Shown one piece after another: positions 37,756-47,169 of a DNA stretch of 64,000 nt (position 1 is the stretch's first letter; each line of letters starts with the position of its first letter). This DNA comes from Rhizobium terricola. Lineage in GTDB: Bacteria > Pseudomonadota > Alphaproteobacteria > Rhizobiales > Rhizobiaceae. Both the position numbers and the translations under genes were made by a program. The notes beneath the pieces were generated by a model. That model was given only the letters and a program-made list of their open reading frames with translations. It had not been told where the DNA came from and ran no database searches. Location: assembly GCF_012927355.1 (NCBI RefSeq), contig NZ_JABBGK010000002.1, positions 702,758 to 766,757 of the forward strand, read 5' to 3'.

Positions 37756-37781
37756 AGATCATGTCAAAATGGTGTCTAAAA

Positions 37782-38048
37782 TTAGACGGCCAGTGCCTTC
37801 ACGCGGCTCGCGAGACGCGAGATCTTGCGCGATGCGGTGTTGGCGTGAACCACGCCCTTGCCGGCTGCGCGCTGGAGTTCCGGCTGAGCGGCCTGGAGGG
37901 CCGACTTGGCGAGAGCGGCATCACCGGATGCGATGGCTTCTTCAACCTTGCGGATGAAGCCGCGAACGCGGGAACGGCGAGCCTTGTTGACTGCGGTGCG
38001 GCGAGCGATCTTGCGGGTCGCCTTCTTCGCCGAAGTGGTGTTGGCCAT
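37782..38048 (-). CDS. rpsT: 30S ribosomal protein S20
   Basis: 88 residues, strongly basic and helical: [20 protein letters not shown] at the start, then [13 protein letters not shown] and the C-terminal [18 protein letters not shown]. It binds 16S rRNA at the base of the body. AGAGAGG lies just before the ATG at 38048. Placement upstream of dnaA is seen in many rhizobia. Confidence 0.98.
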   Translation of the reverse strand: MANTTSAKKATRKIARRTAVNKARRSRVRGFIRKVEEAIASGDAALAKSALQAAQPELQRAAGKGVVHANTASRKISRLASRVKALAV

Positions 38049-38235
38049 GGATGCCTCTCTAAGAATTCAAACCAAACTCCACCATCGCCGCGTCGGGTCG
38101 TTGCGACCTGCCATTTCAGCAATTCAGGAGCTATTTTCGAAAAAGCCAGCGGCTTTCCCAACCGTGGGCGGGCATATAGCCGGAAAGCGGCAGGCCGTCA
38201 ACGCGCAATTTCAATGAATCGCGCGTTCCGGGCCA

Positions 38236-39009
38236 TCAGCGGTTCTTGAAGACCGCCTTGCGCTTCTCGACGAAGGCCGCCATGCCTTCCTTCTGGTCCT
38301 CGGTCGAGAACAGCGAATGGAAAAGGCGACGCTCGAAACGCAGGCCTTCGGTCAAGGTCTGCTCGAAAGCCCGGCTGACAGTTTCCTTGACCATGCCGAC
38401 GGCGACCTGGGAGAAGCCGGCGATCTTCTCGGCGGCGGCAACCGCCTCTTCCAGGAGCCGCTCCTGATCGACCACCCGGGCGACGAGACCGCAGCTTTCC
38501 GCCTCGTGGGCGTCCATCATCCGGCCGGTGAGGCAGAGGTCCATGGCCTTCGCCTTGCCGACGGCCCGCGTCAGGCGCTGGGTTCCGCCCATGCCGGGGA
38601 TGACGCCGAGCGTGATTTCCGGCTGGCCGAACTTGGCCGTCTTCGTCGCAATGATGAAGTCGCACATCATCGCCAGTTCGCAGCCGCCACCCAGCGCGAA
38701 GCCGGAAACGGCCGCGATGATCGGCTTGCGGAAGCCGGCGATATCGTCCCACCCGCTGAAGAGATTTCCGAGATACACGTCGACGAAGTCGAGCGACTGC
38801 ATCTCCTTGATGTCGGCGCCGGCGGCAAAGGCCTTTTCGGAGCCGGTCAGAACCACGGCGCCAATCGCCGCATCCGTCTGCAGCTTGCCGAGCAGATCGC
38901 AGAGTTCCGTCATCACGGTCGAGTTGAGCGCGTTCAGCGCCTGCGGCCGGTTGAGTGTGATGACGGCAACGCGACCGCGGGTCTCCAGCAGGAGAGTTTC
39001 GTAGCTCAT
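38236..39009 (-). CDS. Enoyl-CoA hydratase/isomerase family protein
   Basis: 257 residues, crotonase fold. The oxyanion-hole and active-site regions are [12 protein letters not shown] (about 61-72) and [17 protein letters not shown] (about 100-116); the catalytic glutamates appear in [17 protein letters not shown] (Glu133- and Glu153-equivalents near GCELA and PEITLG), which is the hydratase pattern. It likely hydrates short-chain trans-2-enoyl-CoA in beta-oxidation or amino-acid degradation. It is a stand-alone gene 25 bp downstream of mutM on the same strand. Confidence 0.9.
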   Translation of the reverse strand: MSYETLLLETRGRVAVITLNRPQALNALNSTVMTELCDLLGKLQTDAAIGAVVLTGSEKAFAAGADIKEMQSLDFVDVYLGNLFSGWDDIAGFRKPIIAAVSGFALGGGCELAMMCDFIIATKTAKFGQPEITLGVIPGMGGTQRLTRAVGKAKAMDLCLTGRMMDAHEAESCGLVARVVDQERLLEEAVAAAEKIAGFSQVAVGMVKETVSRAFEQTLTEGLRFERRLFHSLFSTEDQKEGMAAFVEKRKAVFKNR

Positions 39010-39034
39010 GGATGTCTCCCTTTCTTCCTTATTG

Positions 39035-39931
39035 TCATTTCTGGCAGGCGCGGCAGTAAAATGTCGAGCGTCCGCCTTGAACGATCCGTCCGACGGTACC
39101 GCCGCAACCCGGCGTCAAGCAAGGTTCGCCCTCGCGGTCATAGACGCGAAAACTGTGCTGGAAGTAACCAAGCGTGCCGTCCGTCTGGATGTGATCCCTG
39201 AGCGACGAACCGCCGGCGGCGATCGCATCGGCAATGACGGCGCGGATCGCATCCGTCAGGACCACGAGCTCCTTCTTCGGCCGCCCGCCTGGCGTCACGA
39301 GGGTCGCTGCGGCTCTTTGCGGGGCGAGATGGGAACGCCACAGCGCCTCGCACACATAGATATTGCCGAGACCGGCGATAACCGACTGGTCGAGCAGCGC
39401 CGTCTTCAACGGCTGGACCTTGCCGGCAAAGCGGGTCGCAAGATAGTCGGCATCGAGCGCGTTGCCGACGGGCTCCGGCCCGAGGGTGCGAAAGGCCGGG
39501 TAGTCGTCGATCTCGTTGCGCAGCGCCAGATCCATGAAACCGAACCGGCGCGGGTCATTATAGATCACCCGCACGCTGCCCCCGTCACCCGGGCGGTCGA
39601 GATGGATGACCACATGGTCGTGCTTTTCGTCCTTGGAACGCTCCCGATGAAAGTCGCCGGGCGTCGTCGCTGCGTCGTTCGCCTCGACGCGGAAGGAGCC
39701 GGACATACCGAGATGCGCGATCACCGTCGTGCCGTCGTCGAGGTCAATCAGCAGATACTTGGCACGGCGGGCAAGACCGAGGACACGCCGCCCCTCGAGG
39801 CGTGCGACGAAATCGCGCGGCAGGGGGAACCGCAGATCCGGTCGGCGCAGCTCCACCTGCCGAACGAATGCGCCTTCCATCGCGGGAGAAAGCCCGCGCC
39901 TGACCGTCTCGACCTCTGGCAATTCAGGCAT
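39035..39931 (-). CDS. mutM: Formamidopyrimidine-DNA glycosylase (Fpg)
   Basis: 298 residues. Catalytic N-terminal [13 protein letters not shown] (Pro2 nucleophile, Glu3), the conserved lysine in the beta-hairpin loop, helix-two-turn-helix [20 protein letters not shown], and a C-terminal zinc finger in [10 protein letters not shown] and TFYCRACQK. The first pair is spaced C-x4-C rather than the E. coli C-x2-C, as in other rhizobial MutM proteins. It excises 8-oxoguanine. It is divergent from ubiE with 139 bp between starts. Confidence 0.96.
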   Translation of the reverse strand: MPELPEVETVRRGLSPAMEGAFVRQVELRRPDLRFPLPRDFVARLEGRRVLGLARRAKYLLIDLDDGTTVIAHLGMSGSFRVEANDAATTPGDFHRERSKDEKHDHVVIHLDRPGDGGSVRVIYNDPRRFGFMDLALRNEIDDYPAFRTLGPEPVGNALDADYLATRFAGKVQPLKTALLDQSVIAGLGNIYVCEALWRSHLAPQRAAATLVTPGGRPKKELVVLTDAIRAVIADAIAAGGSSLRDHIQTDGTLGYFQHSFRVYDREGEPCLTPGCGGTVGRIVQGGRSTFYCRACQK

Positions 39932-40070
39932 CGCCGACCATCTTTCTGTTTGAACCCTGCCGGAAACGACTGTAGACCAACGCCAAAGCGCGCACCGGCT
40001 GGCCCGAGATAGCGCGCCCGGAGCGATTTCGCTATGGTCTTTTGACCACCAATGAGAATGGAGTGATCAG

Positions 40071-40847
40071 ATGGCCCAGAGCCGCACTTCCGCCGACGGC
40101 GGCATGGAAACCTCCTACGGCTTTCGCGATGTCGCGAAGGGCGAGAAGCAGGCTCTCGTCAATGACGTCTTCCACAAGGTCGCCAAGCGCTACGACATCA
40201 TGAACGACGTGATGTCGGCAGGACTGCACCGGATCTGGAAGGACGCGATGATCGCCGCGCTCAATCCCCGCAAGGATCCCGACTACAAGGTTCTGGACGT
40301 CGCCGGCGGTACGGGCGACATCGCCTTCCGGATCGTCGAGGCCTCGGGGCGTCTTGCCCATGCGACGGTGCTCGACATCAACGGCTCGATGCTCGGGGTC
40401 GGCGCCGAGCGCGCGGAAAAGAAGGGGCTTTCCCCCAACCTGACCTTCGTCGAGGCCAATGCCGAGGAACTGCCTTTCGAGAACAACAGCTTCGATGCCT
40501 ATACGATCGCCTTCGGCATCCGCAACGTGCCGCGGATCGACGTGGCCCTTCAGGAAGCCTATCGCGTTCTGAAGCGTGGCGGGCGCCTCCTGGTGCTCGA
40601 ATTCTCCGAGGTCGAGATGCCCTTGCTCGACAAGTTCTATGACCAGTGGTCGTTCAAGGCGATCCCGCGCTTCGGCCAAATGATCACCGGCGACGCCGAG
40701 CCCTACCAGTATCTGGTGGAATCGATCCGCAAGTTCCCGAACCAGCAGGATTTCGCCTCGATGATCCGCACTGCCGGCTTCTCGCGCGTAACCTTCACCA
40801 ACTATTCGGGTGGCATCGCAGCGCTGCATTCGGGCTGGAAACTCTGA
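40071..40847 (+). CDS. ubiE: Ubiquinone/menaquinone biosynthesis C-methyltransferase UbiE
   Basis: 258 residues. Motifs [35 protein letters not shown], and the UbiE signature [18 protein letters not shown] are intact. It C-methylates the benzoquinol ring in ubiquinone synthesis. GGAG lies seven bases before the ATG at 40071. ubiB starts 5 bp after its stop. A -10-like GCTATGGT is at about 40030-40037. Confidence 0.96.
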   Translation: MAQSRTSADGGMETSYGFRDVAKGEKQALVNDVFHKVAKRYDIMNDVMSAGLHRIWKDAMIAALNPRKDPDYKVLDVAGGTGDIAFRIVEASGRLAHATVLDINGSMLGVGAERAEKKGLSPNLTFVEANAEELPFENNSFDAYTIAFGIRNVPRIDVALQEAYRVLKRGGRLLVLEFSEVEMPLLDKFYDQWSFKAIPRFGQMITGDAEPYQYLVESIRKFPNQQDFASMIRTAGFSRVTFTNYSGGIAALHSGWKL

Positions 40848-40852
40848 TACTG

Positions 40853-42427
40853 ATGAGCACGATCGGTGCATATTTCCGCCTGGCGCGGGTCGGCTGGGTG
40901 CTGGTCAGGGAAGGCGTGATCTCGGCGCTTCCGTCGGAAGGGCTGCCGGCGCTGGTCGGCACAGCCAAGGCCGCGGCCGGCCTATTCGCCCGCAATCGCG
41001 CCATGCGCCAGCAGCGATCCGACCGGCTCGCCCGCGCGGTCGAGAGGCTCGGTCCGTCCTATGTCAAGATCGGCCAGTTTCTGGCGACACGGCCCGACGT
41101 CGTCGGGCCCGACTTCGCCGACGACCTTGCCGGGTTGCAGGACCGCATGGCCTTCTTCCCGACGGAGGCGGCCAAGGCGACGATCACCGGTTCACTCGGG
41201 CGCACGATCGAGGATCTCTACGCTTCCTTCGGAGAGCCGATCGCGGCCGCTTCCATCGCCCAGGTGCATCCAGCCGAGATCGAGACACCGGAAGGCCGCC
41301 GGAAAGTGGCCGTGAAGGTGATCCGCCCCGGCGTGCGCAAGCGCTTCGCAGCCGATCTCGAGGCCATGTACCTCGTCTCGCATCTGCAGGAGCGGTTCCT
41401 GCCGCATACACGTCGCCTGCGCCCGGTCGAAGTGACGCGCACCCTGGAACAGACCACCAAGGTCGAGATGGACCTGCGCCTCGAGGCTGCAGCACTCTCG
41501 GAGATCACCGAGAACACCAAGAACGACCCTGGTTTCCGCGTGCCGAGTGTCGACTGGGAGCGCACGGGCCGCGACGTCGTCACGATGGAATGGATCGACG
41601 GCACCAAGATGTCGGACGTCGATGCGCTCAAGGCCGCCGGTCACGACCTCGACCAGCTTGCCGACACGCTGATCCAGTCTTTCCTGCGCCATACCCTGCG
41701 TGACGGCTTCTTCCACGCAGATATGCATCCCGGCAACCTGTTCGTCTCACCGGACGGCATGATCGTCGCCGTCGACATGGGCATCGCCGGCCGCCTCGGC
41801 AAGAAGGAGCGCCGCTTCCTCGCCGAGATCCTCTACGGCTTCATCACCCGCGACTATTTGCGCGTGGCGGAGGTGCATTTCGAGGCCGGCTACGTGCCCG
41901 CGCATCACAACGTGTCGAGCTTCGCACAGGCGATCCGGGCGATCGGCGAACCGATCCACGGACAGCCCGCCGAAACCATCTCTATGGGCAAGCTGCTGAC
42001 ACTTCTCTTCGAAGTGACCGAGCTTTTCGACATGGAGACACGGCCGGAGCTCGTGATGCTGCAGAAGACCATGGTGGTGGTCGAGGGCGTGGCGCGCATG
42101 CTCAATCCTCGGTTCAACATGTGGAAGGCGTCGGATCCGGTCGTCTCCGCCTGGATCCGCGACAATCTCGGCCCGAAGCGCATCGTCGGCGACATCAAGG
42201 ACGGCATCCGTGCAGCGGTCCGACTGTCGGAAGCCCTGCCGGAGATCGCCGCAAAGACCGAAAAATTCCATGGCGAAGTCGTCCGCATGAGCGAGGAAGG
42301 GCTGCGCTTTGCCCCGGAGACCGCCGAGGCGATCGGCCGCTCCGAGGCTCATCACAGCCGCTTCGGCCGCTGGGCACTCTGGCTGATTGCGATCGCCCTG
42401 ATCATCATCGCCGTGCGAATTGGTTGA
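40853..42427 (+). CDS. ubiB: Ubiquinone biosynthesis protein UbiB (ABC1/ADCK/COQ8 atypical kinase)
   Basis: 524 residues. The atypical kinase KxGQ motif is in SYVKIGQFLATRPDVV, the alanine-rich nucleotide loop in AAASIAQVHPAEI, and the catalytic loop region in DGFFHADMHPGNLFV with VAVDMGIAGRL as the metal-binding aspartate. Two C-terminal hydrophobic stretches (WALWLIAIALIIIAVRI at the end) anchor it to the membrane. It supports coenzyme Q hydroxylation. The ATG at 40853, 5 bp past ubiE, is the real start; frames that extend it upstream overlap ubiE. Confidence 0.95.
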   Translation: MSTIGAYFRLARVGWVLVREGVISALPSEGLPALVGTAKAAAGLFARNRAMRQQRSDRLARAVERLGPSYVKIGQFLATRPDVVGPDFADDLAGLQDRMAFFPTEAAKATITGSLGRTIEDLYASFGEPIAAASIAQVHPAEIETPEGRRKVAVKVIRPGVRKRFAADLEAMYLVSHLQERFLPHTRRLRPVEVTRTLEQTTKVEMDLRLEAAALSEITENTKNDPGFRVPSVDWERTGRDVVTMEWIDGTKMSDVDALKAAGHDLDQLADTLIQSFLRHTLRDGFFHADMHPGNLFVSPDGMIVAVDMGIAGRLGKKERRFLAEILYGFITRDYLRVAEVHFEAGYVPAHHNVSSFAQAIRAIGEPIHGQPAETISMGKLLTLLFEVTELFDMETRPELVMLQKTMVVVEGVARMLNPRFNMWKASDPVVSAWIRDNLGPKRIVGDIKDGIRAAVRLSEALPEIAAKTEKFHGEVVRMSEEGLRFAPETAEAIGRSEAHHSRFGRWALWLIAIALIIIAVRIG

Positions 42428-42486
42428 TTTTCATCAAATTTCTTTCTACCCCTGACAGGGAGAACGGAAAAACGACGGGATCTCCG

Positions 42487-43974
42487 ATGTCGGCCACCAA
42501 TGCCAGCTTTGCCCGCACGACGCTTCTGATGCTGCTTGTCGGCGCCACCGTCCTGCTCGGCATCATCCTTTCCTCGCTCTGGCTGGTGGACAGAACACGG
42601 ACCACATTCGACTACATCATCGAAGAGCGCGACATTCGCCGCGCGGCGGCTGACCTCCTGCAGAACCTCGTCGATTCCGAGACCGGGCAGCGTGGCTACC
42701 TGATCACCCGGCAGGAAAGCTTCCTTGAGCCTTATCGGCTGGCGCTCGATGATGTCCAGCGCAACCTCGCGCGCGTCGAAACGCTCGTCAAAGGCCGTCC
42801 GATCAAGGAAGAGCGAATTCCCGAACTGAAGCGGCTCGTCGAGCAGAAGGTTGCGGAAATGGCCCGCAGCGTCGAACTGACCCGGAATGGCCAGCAGTTA
42901 GAGGCGGCGGAACTTGTGCAAACCGAGTTCGGACGCAAGGTGATGGATGAGATCCGCGCGACCCTCGATTTCTTCAAGGAGCAGTCCGACCTCAATGTCC
43001 AGCGGGGTGTCGCGGAACAGATAGAATCCTCCAGCCAACTTCAGTGGTTCACGATCGGTGGCGGCATCGCCATCATAGCGGTCATGAGCGGCGCGATCTT
43101 CATCGTCACCCAGCATGTCCGCGAACTGTCACGCGCCCGGCGCGAGGTCGAATTGCTCAATGACAGTCTCGAAGAGCGCGTCAACGAGCGCACCGAGGAC
43201 CTGATGCAGGCCAACCAGGAGATTCAGCGCTTCGCCTATATCGTCACGCACGACCTCAGGGCGCCGCTGGTCAACGTGATGGGCTTCACATCGGAGCTCG
43301 ATACCTCGCTCAAGGCGTTGCAGGCCTATGTGCTTGCCGACGGCGGTCAACTCACAGAGGACCAGATCCGGGAGGCGCGGCTCGCCGCGTCCGAAGACCT
43401 GCCCGAGGCGATCGGCTTCATCCGCTCTTCCACGAAGAAGATGGACGGGCTGATCAACGCGATCCTCAAAATTTCCCGCGACGGCAAACGACAGCTGAAG
43501 CCCGAGTCAATCGAGATGAAGCCGCTCCTCGAAACCACCAGCGCCAGCGTGCACCACCAGATCGCCGAAAGCGACGGCAAGGTGCAGCTCGACGTTCGCG
43601 TTCCGATGATCAATACCGACCGTCTTTCGCTCGAACAGATCCTCGGTAACCTTTTCGACAATGCTGTAAAGTATAAGCATTCGGAGAGGCCGCTGAACCT
43701 CTCGGTGCGCGTTTTGCCGGAAGGCCGCAACATGGTGCGCATCGAGGTCGAGGACAATGGCCGCGGCATCGCAGACGAAGACCACGAACGGATATTCGAA
43801 CTGTTCCGACGCTCGGGCCAGCAGGACAAGACAGGCGAAGGCATCGGCCTTGCCCATGTCCGGTCGCTGGCGCGGAACCTAGGCGGCGAGATAACCGTTA
43901 GATCGCAAATGGGATCGGGATCGACCTTCGTGCTGCGCCTGCCTTCGGATTTGTCGCGAATTGTACGGAGTTGA
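42487..43974 (+). CDS. CHASE3-domain sensor histidine kinase
   Basis: 495 residues: TM1 (about 12-33), a periplasmic CHASE3 domain (SETGQRGYLITRQESFLEPY is the signature), TM2 (about 187-207), a coiled coil, a HisKA domain with FAYIVTHDLRAPLVNVMGF (His255) and a HATPase_c domain (NLFDNAVKYKH, VEDNGRGIADEDHERIFELF). There is an unusual insertion of about 30 residues between the H-box helix and the second HisKA helix (around LADGGQLTEDQIREARL). The ligand is unknown. The stop overlaps the next gene's upstream region, and a receiver gene begins 2 bp later, so the pair is coupled. Confidence 0.9.
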   Translation: MSATNASFARTTLLMLLVGATVLLGIILSSLWLVDRTRTTFDYIIEERDIRRAAADLLQNLVDSETGQRGYLITRQESFLEPYRLALDDVQRNLARVETLVKGRPIKEERIPELKRLVEQKVAEMARSVELTRNGQQLEAAELVQTEFGRKVMDEIRATLDFFKEQSDLNVQRGVAEQIESSSQLQWFTIGGGIAIIAVMSGAIFIVTQHVRELSRARREVELLNDSLEERVNERTEDLMQANQEIQRFAYIVTHDLRAPLVNVMGFTSELDTSLKALQAYVLADGGQLTEDQIREARLAASEDLPEAIGFIRSSTKKMDGLINAILKISRDGKRQLKPESIEMKPLLETTSASVHHQIAESDGKVQLDVRVPMINTDRLSLEQILGNLFDNAVKYKHSERPLNLSVRVLPEGRNMVRIEVEDNGRGIADEDHERIFELFRRSGQQDKTGEGIGLAHVRSLARNLGGEITVRSQMGSGSTFVLRLPSDLSRIVRS

Positions 43975-43976
43975 AG

Positions 43977-44414
43977 ATGAAGGCCGTGGGAAAAGAAGTT
44001 ACCATCGTGATGATCGAGGACGACGAGGGTCACGCCCGTCTGATCGAGAAGAATGTGCGCCGTGCCGGCGTCAACAACGAGATCATCCCGTTCACCAACG
44101 GAAATGACGCGCTCGACTTCATTCTCGGCAAGGACCGTAGCGGCAATGTATCAGTCGACCGCTATCTGCTGATCCTGCTCGATCTCAACTTGCCGGACAT
44201 GTCGGGCACCGATATCCTGGAAAAAGTGAAATCAAATCCGCACACGCGCCGTTTGCCTGTCGTCATCCTGACCACGACCGATGACGAACGCGAAATTCAG
44301 CGATGCTATGATCTCGGGGCGAATGTCTACATCACGAAACCCGTCGACTACGACAATTTTGCCAATGCCATCCGGCAACTCGGGCTGTTCTTCTCGGTCA
44401 TGCAGATCCCATGA
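43977..44414 (+). CDS. Single-domain response regulator (Rcp1/CheY-like)
   Basis: 145 residues, receiver domain only. Acidic pair IEDDEGHARLIEKNV, phosphoacceptor Asp69 in LLILLDLNLPDMSGTDIL, Thr/Ser switch in VILTTTDDERE and the lysine in VYITKPVDYDNF. This form (LDLNLPxMxG) is typical of Rcp1-like regulators paired with phytochrome-like or CHASE3 kinases. Start ATG 43977 with GGAG six bases upstream; a TTG at 43971 also reads in frame. It lies between two kinase genes and could pass phosphate between them. Confidence 0.9.
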   Translation: MKAVGKEVTIVMIEDDEGHARLIEKNVRRAGVNNEIIPFTNGNDALDFILGKDRSGNVSVDRYLLILLDLNLPDMSGTDILEKVKSNPHTRRLPVVILTTTDDEREIQRCYDLGANVYITKPVDYDNFANAIRQLGLFFSVMQIP

Positions 44415-44429
44415 CATGAGTGATCGCCC

Positions 44430-45482
44430 ATGAGCATCCGGGTTCTCTATCTGGATGACGACGCGGCGATTGTACGGCTTGTACAGAAGGCGCTTGAACG
44501 CATCGGCCATTCGGTAGTCCATGCCGAAACGCCGGATGATGCACTCGCGCTTCTGGATGTCGAAGGCTACGATGTCATCGTACTCGATCACTATCTGCGC
44601 CAGATCACCGGCCACGAGGTGCTGCGGCGCATGCGCGCGCGCGGCATTTCGCTCCCGGTCGTCTATGTGACGGGATCGAACGAGGCACAGATCGCCATCG
44701 AGGCGATCCGGGCAGGCGCCTCGGACTATGTCATCAAGACGGTGAGCGACGATTTCATGCCACTCCTCATCAGCGCCATCGAGCATTCGGTGGCGAATGC
44801 CCAGCTGAGGGCAGCCAAGGCGAAGGCGGACGAGGAAATCCGCCAGGGCAAGGAGCGAGCCGAAGCCCTCCTCGCGGAGGTGAACCATCGCGTTGCCAAT
44901 TCCCTGGCGCTGGTCGCCAGCCTGCTGCGCCTGCAGATATCCAATTCGAAGAGCGAAGAGGTCAAGGCCGAGCTTTCCGAAACCCAGGCCCGCATCACCG
45001 CGATCGCCGGCATGCATCGCAGCCTCTACACCTCGGACGACGTGAGCCGGGTCGAACTCGATCGCTATCTGCAAAACCTCACCGGCGAGCTTTCGAGCTC
45101 GCTGCAAAACCCGGAAAAGCCGCTTCTCCTGAGGCTCGACGCCGACGCGATCTCCATGACCGCCGACCGGGCGGTTTCGGTCGGCATGATTGTCACCGAA
45201 CTCGTGACAAATGCCTACAAATATGCCTATCCCGACGAAGCCGGCGGGGAGGTTCGCGTCCTCCTGAAGCGTATCGGCGAGAACGAGGCACTGCTCAGGG
45301 TCGAAGACGACGGCATCGGAATGAAACAGGGCAACGCTCCCAGTGGAACCGGTCTCGGCAGCCGTATCGTCAAGTCGATGGCCGCGGCGCTCGGGCCGGG
45401 ACTTGCCCATGTCGAGACGGAACGTGGGACCGTCGTCGAGGTGCCGCTGCAGATCTGTGTCACCCATGCCGCCCGTCAGTGA
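44430..45482 (+). CDS. Receiver-HisKA_2 hybrid sensor kinase
   Basis: 350 residues with reversed hybrid layout: an N-terminal receiver (YLDDDAAIVRLV; Asp53 in VIVLDHYLRQITGHEVL; Lys103 in DYVIKTVSDD), a coiled linker, and a HisKA_2-type kinase core with LLAEVNHRVANSLALVASLL (His153) and HATPase (ELVTNAYKYAYP, VEDDGIGM, GTGLGSRIVKSM). The receiver's loop after the aspartate lacks the usual proline. HisKA_2/HWE kinases often feed the alphaproteobacterial general stress response (PhyR). It follows the single receiver by 15 bp, making a CHASE3 kinase-receiver-receiver kinase relay. Confidence 0.9.
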   Translation: MSIRVLYLDDDAAIVRLVQKALERIGHSVVHAETPDDALALLDVEGYDVIVLDHYLRQITGHEVLRRMRARGISLPVVYVTGSNEAQIAIEAIRAGASDYVIKTVSDDFMPLLISAIEHSVANAQLRAAKAKADEEIRQGKERAEALLAEVNHRVANSLALVASLLRLQISNSKSEEVKAELSETQARITAIAGMHRSLYTSDDVSRVELDRYLQNLTGELSSSLQNPEKPLLLRLDADAISMTADRAVSVGMIVTELVTNAYKYAYPDEAGGEVRVLLKRIGENEALLRVEDDGIGMKQGNAPSGTGLGSRIVKSMAAALGPGLAHVETERGTVVEVPLQICVTHAARQ

Positions 45483-45525
45483 CAGGTGCGCGCACTTGTC
45501 CCCGGCAATTTGCCTGACCGACAAT

Positions 45526-45542
45526 TTGCGATAGTGTCGCCA
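45526..45542 (+). promoter_or_regulatory. Promoter-like motif before coaBC
   Basis: TTGCGATAG-TGTCGCCA, 25 bp before the coaBC ATG. Nearly the same words occur before the GST gene (49236-49254) and in part before cysK (62556-62569), which suggests a -10 element with its start site. Confidence 0.35.
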
Positions 45543-45567
45543 CGACTTAACGGAGGTTGCCTGTCGC

Positions 45568-46785
45568 ATGACACTGCCGGGAAAGCGTATTCTTCTCATC
45601 ATCTCGGGTGGTATCGCCGCCTACAAGAGCCTGGACCTGATCCGGCGCCTGCGGGAACGTGGCGCTCTGGTCCGGCCCGTCATGACGCAAGGCGCGCAGG
45701 AATTCGTGACGCCGCTTGCCGTCGGCGCGCTGTCGGCGAGCCACGTCTATACCGAACTCTTTTCGCGTGAGGACGAGCAGGATGTCGGGCATATCCGGCT
45801 TGCCCGCGATTGCGACCTCGTGGTGATCGCACCCGCGACGGCCGACCTGATGGCGAAGATGGCGAACGGCCTTGCCGACGATCTTGCGTCGACGGTACTC
45901 CTGGCGACCGACAGGCCGGTGCTCGTGGCCCCCGCCATGAACCCGAAGATGTGGGCGCATCCGGCAACTTGCCGCAACGTCGAGACGCTGCGCCGGGACG
46001 GGCTTTCCTTCGTCGGGCCGACCGCCGGTGAAATGGCAGAGAGCGGCGAGAGCGGGCTCGGACGAATGGCCGAACCGCTGGACATCGTCGCGGCAGCGGA
46101 ACGACTTGTTGAGGCCAAAGGCGCAACCGGGCCGCTTTCCGGCAGGACCGCGATCGTCACGTCCGGCCCGACCCATGAGCCGATCGATCCGGTGCGTTAT
46201 ATCGCCAACCGCTCTTCGGGGCGCCAGGGACATGCGATCGCGGCAGCCCTTGCCCGGCTGGGTGCCGACGTCACCCTGGTTTCAGGTCCCGTCACGATCC
46301 CCGACCCGGCCGGCGTGAAGGTCGTCCATGTCGAACGTGCCGAAGAGATGCGGGATGCGGTCGTATCCCGCCTGCCGGCGGACATTGCGGTGATGGTGGC
46401 AGCCGTCGCCGATTGGCGGGTGGCGACGTCCTCGGAACAGAAGATCAAGAAGAAGCCCGGCGAAGCGCCCGCTCCCCTTCAGCTCACGGAAAATCCCGAC
46501 ATCCTGAAGACGGTCGGCCATCACGAAAAACGGCCGACGGTCGTGGTCGGTTTCGCCGCGGAAACCGAGAATGTCGAAGACAATGGCCGCACCAAGCTCG
46601 AGCGCAAGGGCGCCGACCTCATCGTCGCCAACGACGTCTCGCCTGAGACAGGCATCATGGGCGGGACCCGCAACAGCGTGAAGATCATCTCCAAGGCCGG
46701 TGTGGCGGAATGGCCCGACCTTTCCAAGGACGAGGTCGCGACCCGGCTCGCTGACCTGATCGCCGGCAGGCTGAACGGAGCCTGA
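45568..46785 (+). CDS. coaBC: Bifunctional phosphopantothenoylcysteine decarboxylase/synthase
   Basis: 405 residues. CoaC half: GGIAAYKSLDLIRRLRE, flavin region IAPATADLMAKMANGLADDL, and substrate motif APAMNPKMW. CoaB half from about residue 190: TSGPTHEPIDPVRYIANRSS, AAVADWRV and KIKKKPG (the conserved lysine). It makes 4'-phosphopantetheine in CoA synthesis. CGGAGG lies about 13 bases before the ATG. In many alphaproteobacteria dut follows; here a yjbR-type gene follows and dut is at 58703. Confidence 0.96.
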   Translation: MTLPGKRILLIISGGIAAYKSLDLIRRLRERGALVRPVMTQGAQEFVTPLAVGALSASHVYTELFSREDEQDVGHIRLARDCDLVVIAPATADLMAKMANGLADDLASTVLLATDRPVLVAPAMNPKMWAHPATCRNVETLRRDGLSFVGPTAGEMAESGESGLGRMAEPLDIVAAAERLVEAKGATGPLSGRTAIVTSGPTHEPIDPVRYIANRSSGRQGHAIAAALARLGADVTLVSGPVTIPDPAGVKVVHVERAEEMRDAVVSRLPADIAVMVAAVADWRVATSSEQKIKKKPGEAPAPLQLTENPDILKTVGHHEKRPTVVVGFAAETENVEDNGRTKLERKGADLIVANDVSPETGIMGGTRNSVKIISKAGVAEWPDLSKDEVATRLADLIAGRLNGA

Positions 46786-46790
46786 CGGCC

Positions 46791-47156
46791 ATGAACCTTT
46801 TCGACCTCGCCGAATTCGACGGTTTCGTCTCTGGCCTGCCCGGCGTTTCGCTGGTCGACCAATGGGACTCGCGCGTCGCCAAGGTCGGCGACAAGGTTTT
46901 CACCCTGCTCAGCCCCGCCGACGACGGAGCACGCATCACGCTGAAATGTTCGGAGGAGAGCTTCGAGATCCTGACGGCGCTCGAGGGGATCGGGCAGGCA
47001 CCCTATTTCGCCAAGCGCAAGTGGATCTCGGTCGCGGCAACCGCGCCGCTTTCGGAAGACGAACTCACCCACTATCTCCGTAGGTCCTACAATCTCGTCG
47101 CGGAAGGGCTGACCCGCAAGCGCCGCGCCGAACTCGGGATCGTAACCCTCGACTGA
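46791..47156 (+). CDS. MmcQ/YjbR-family protein
   Basis: 121 residues with the CyaY-like alpha/beta fold of the MmcQ/YjbR group: a helical start (LAEFDGFVSGLPGV), VAKVGDKVFTLLS, then FAKRKWISVAAT and a C-terminal helix with LRRSYNLVAEGLTRKRRAEL. Its function is unknown; relatives are proposed to bind DNA or partner with metabolic genes. It begins 5 bp after coaBC, so it is in that operon. Confidence 0.85.
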   Translation: MNLFDLAEFDGFVSGLPGVSLVDQWDSRVAKVGDKVFTLLSPADDGARITLKCSEESFEILTALEGIGQAPYFAKRKWISVAATAPLSEDELTHYLRRSYNLVAEGLTRKRRAELGIVTLD

Positions 47157-47169
47157 ACCTGGTTCGAAG

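Larger units (their letters stand above)
36928..37781 (-). promoter_or_regulatory. Long dnaA upstream non-coding region (854 bp)
   Basis: Lies between rpsT (ends at 37782) and dnaA (starts at 36927), both on the minus strand. It contains the rpsT terminator, an 18-bp near-palindrome (37661-37678), AT-rich tracts (37555-37575 and 37641-37660), five GANTC sites between 37453 and 37578, and a small GC hairpin (CGGAG-GTCAA-CTCCG, 37356-37370). Short open frames on both strands lack codon bias and ribosome binding sites. I read it as a long dnaA promoter and leader. Confidence 0.6.

Noticed and set aside
36928..37781. oriC next to dnaA
   Set aside because: No TTATCCACA-type DnaA boxes are visible, and rhizobial origins are usually not at dnaA.
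38200..38227. AACGCGC/GCGCGTT inverted repeat after the enoyl-CoA hydratase gene
   Set aside because: A 14-base loop and no T tract on the minus strand; too weak to call a terminator.
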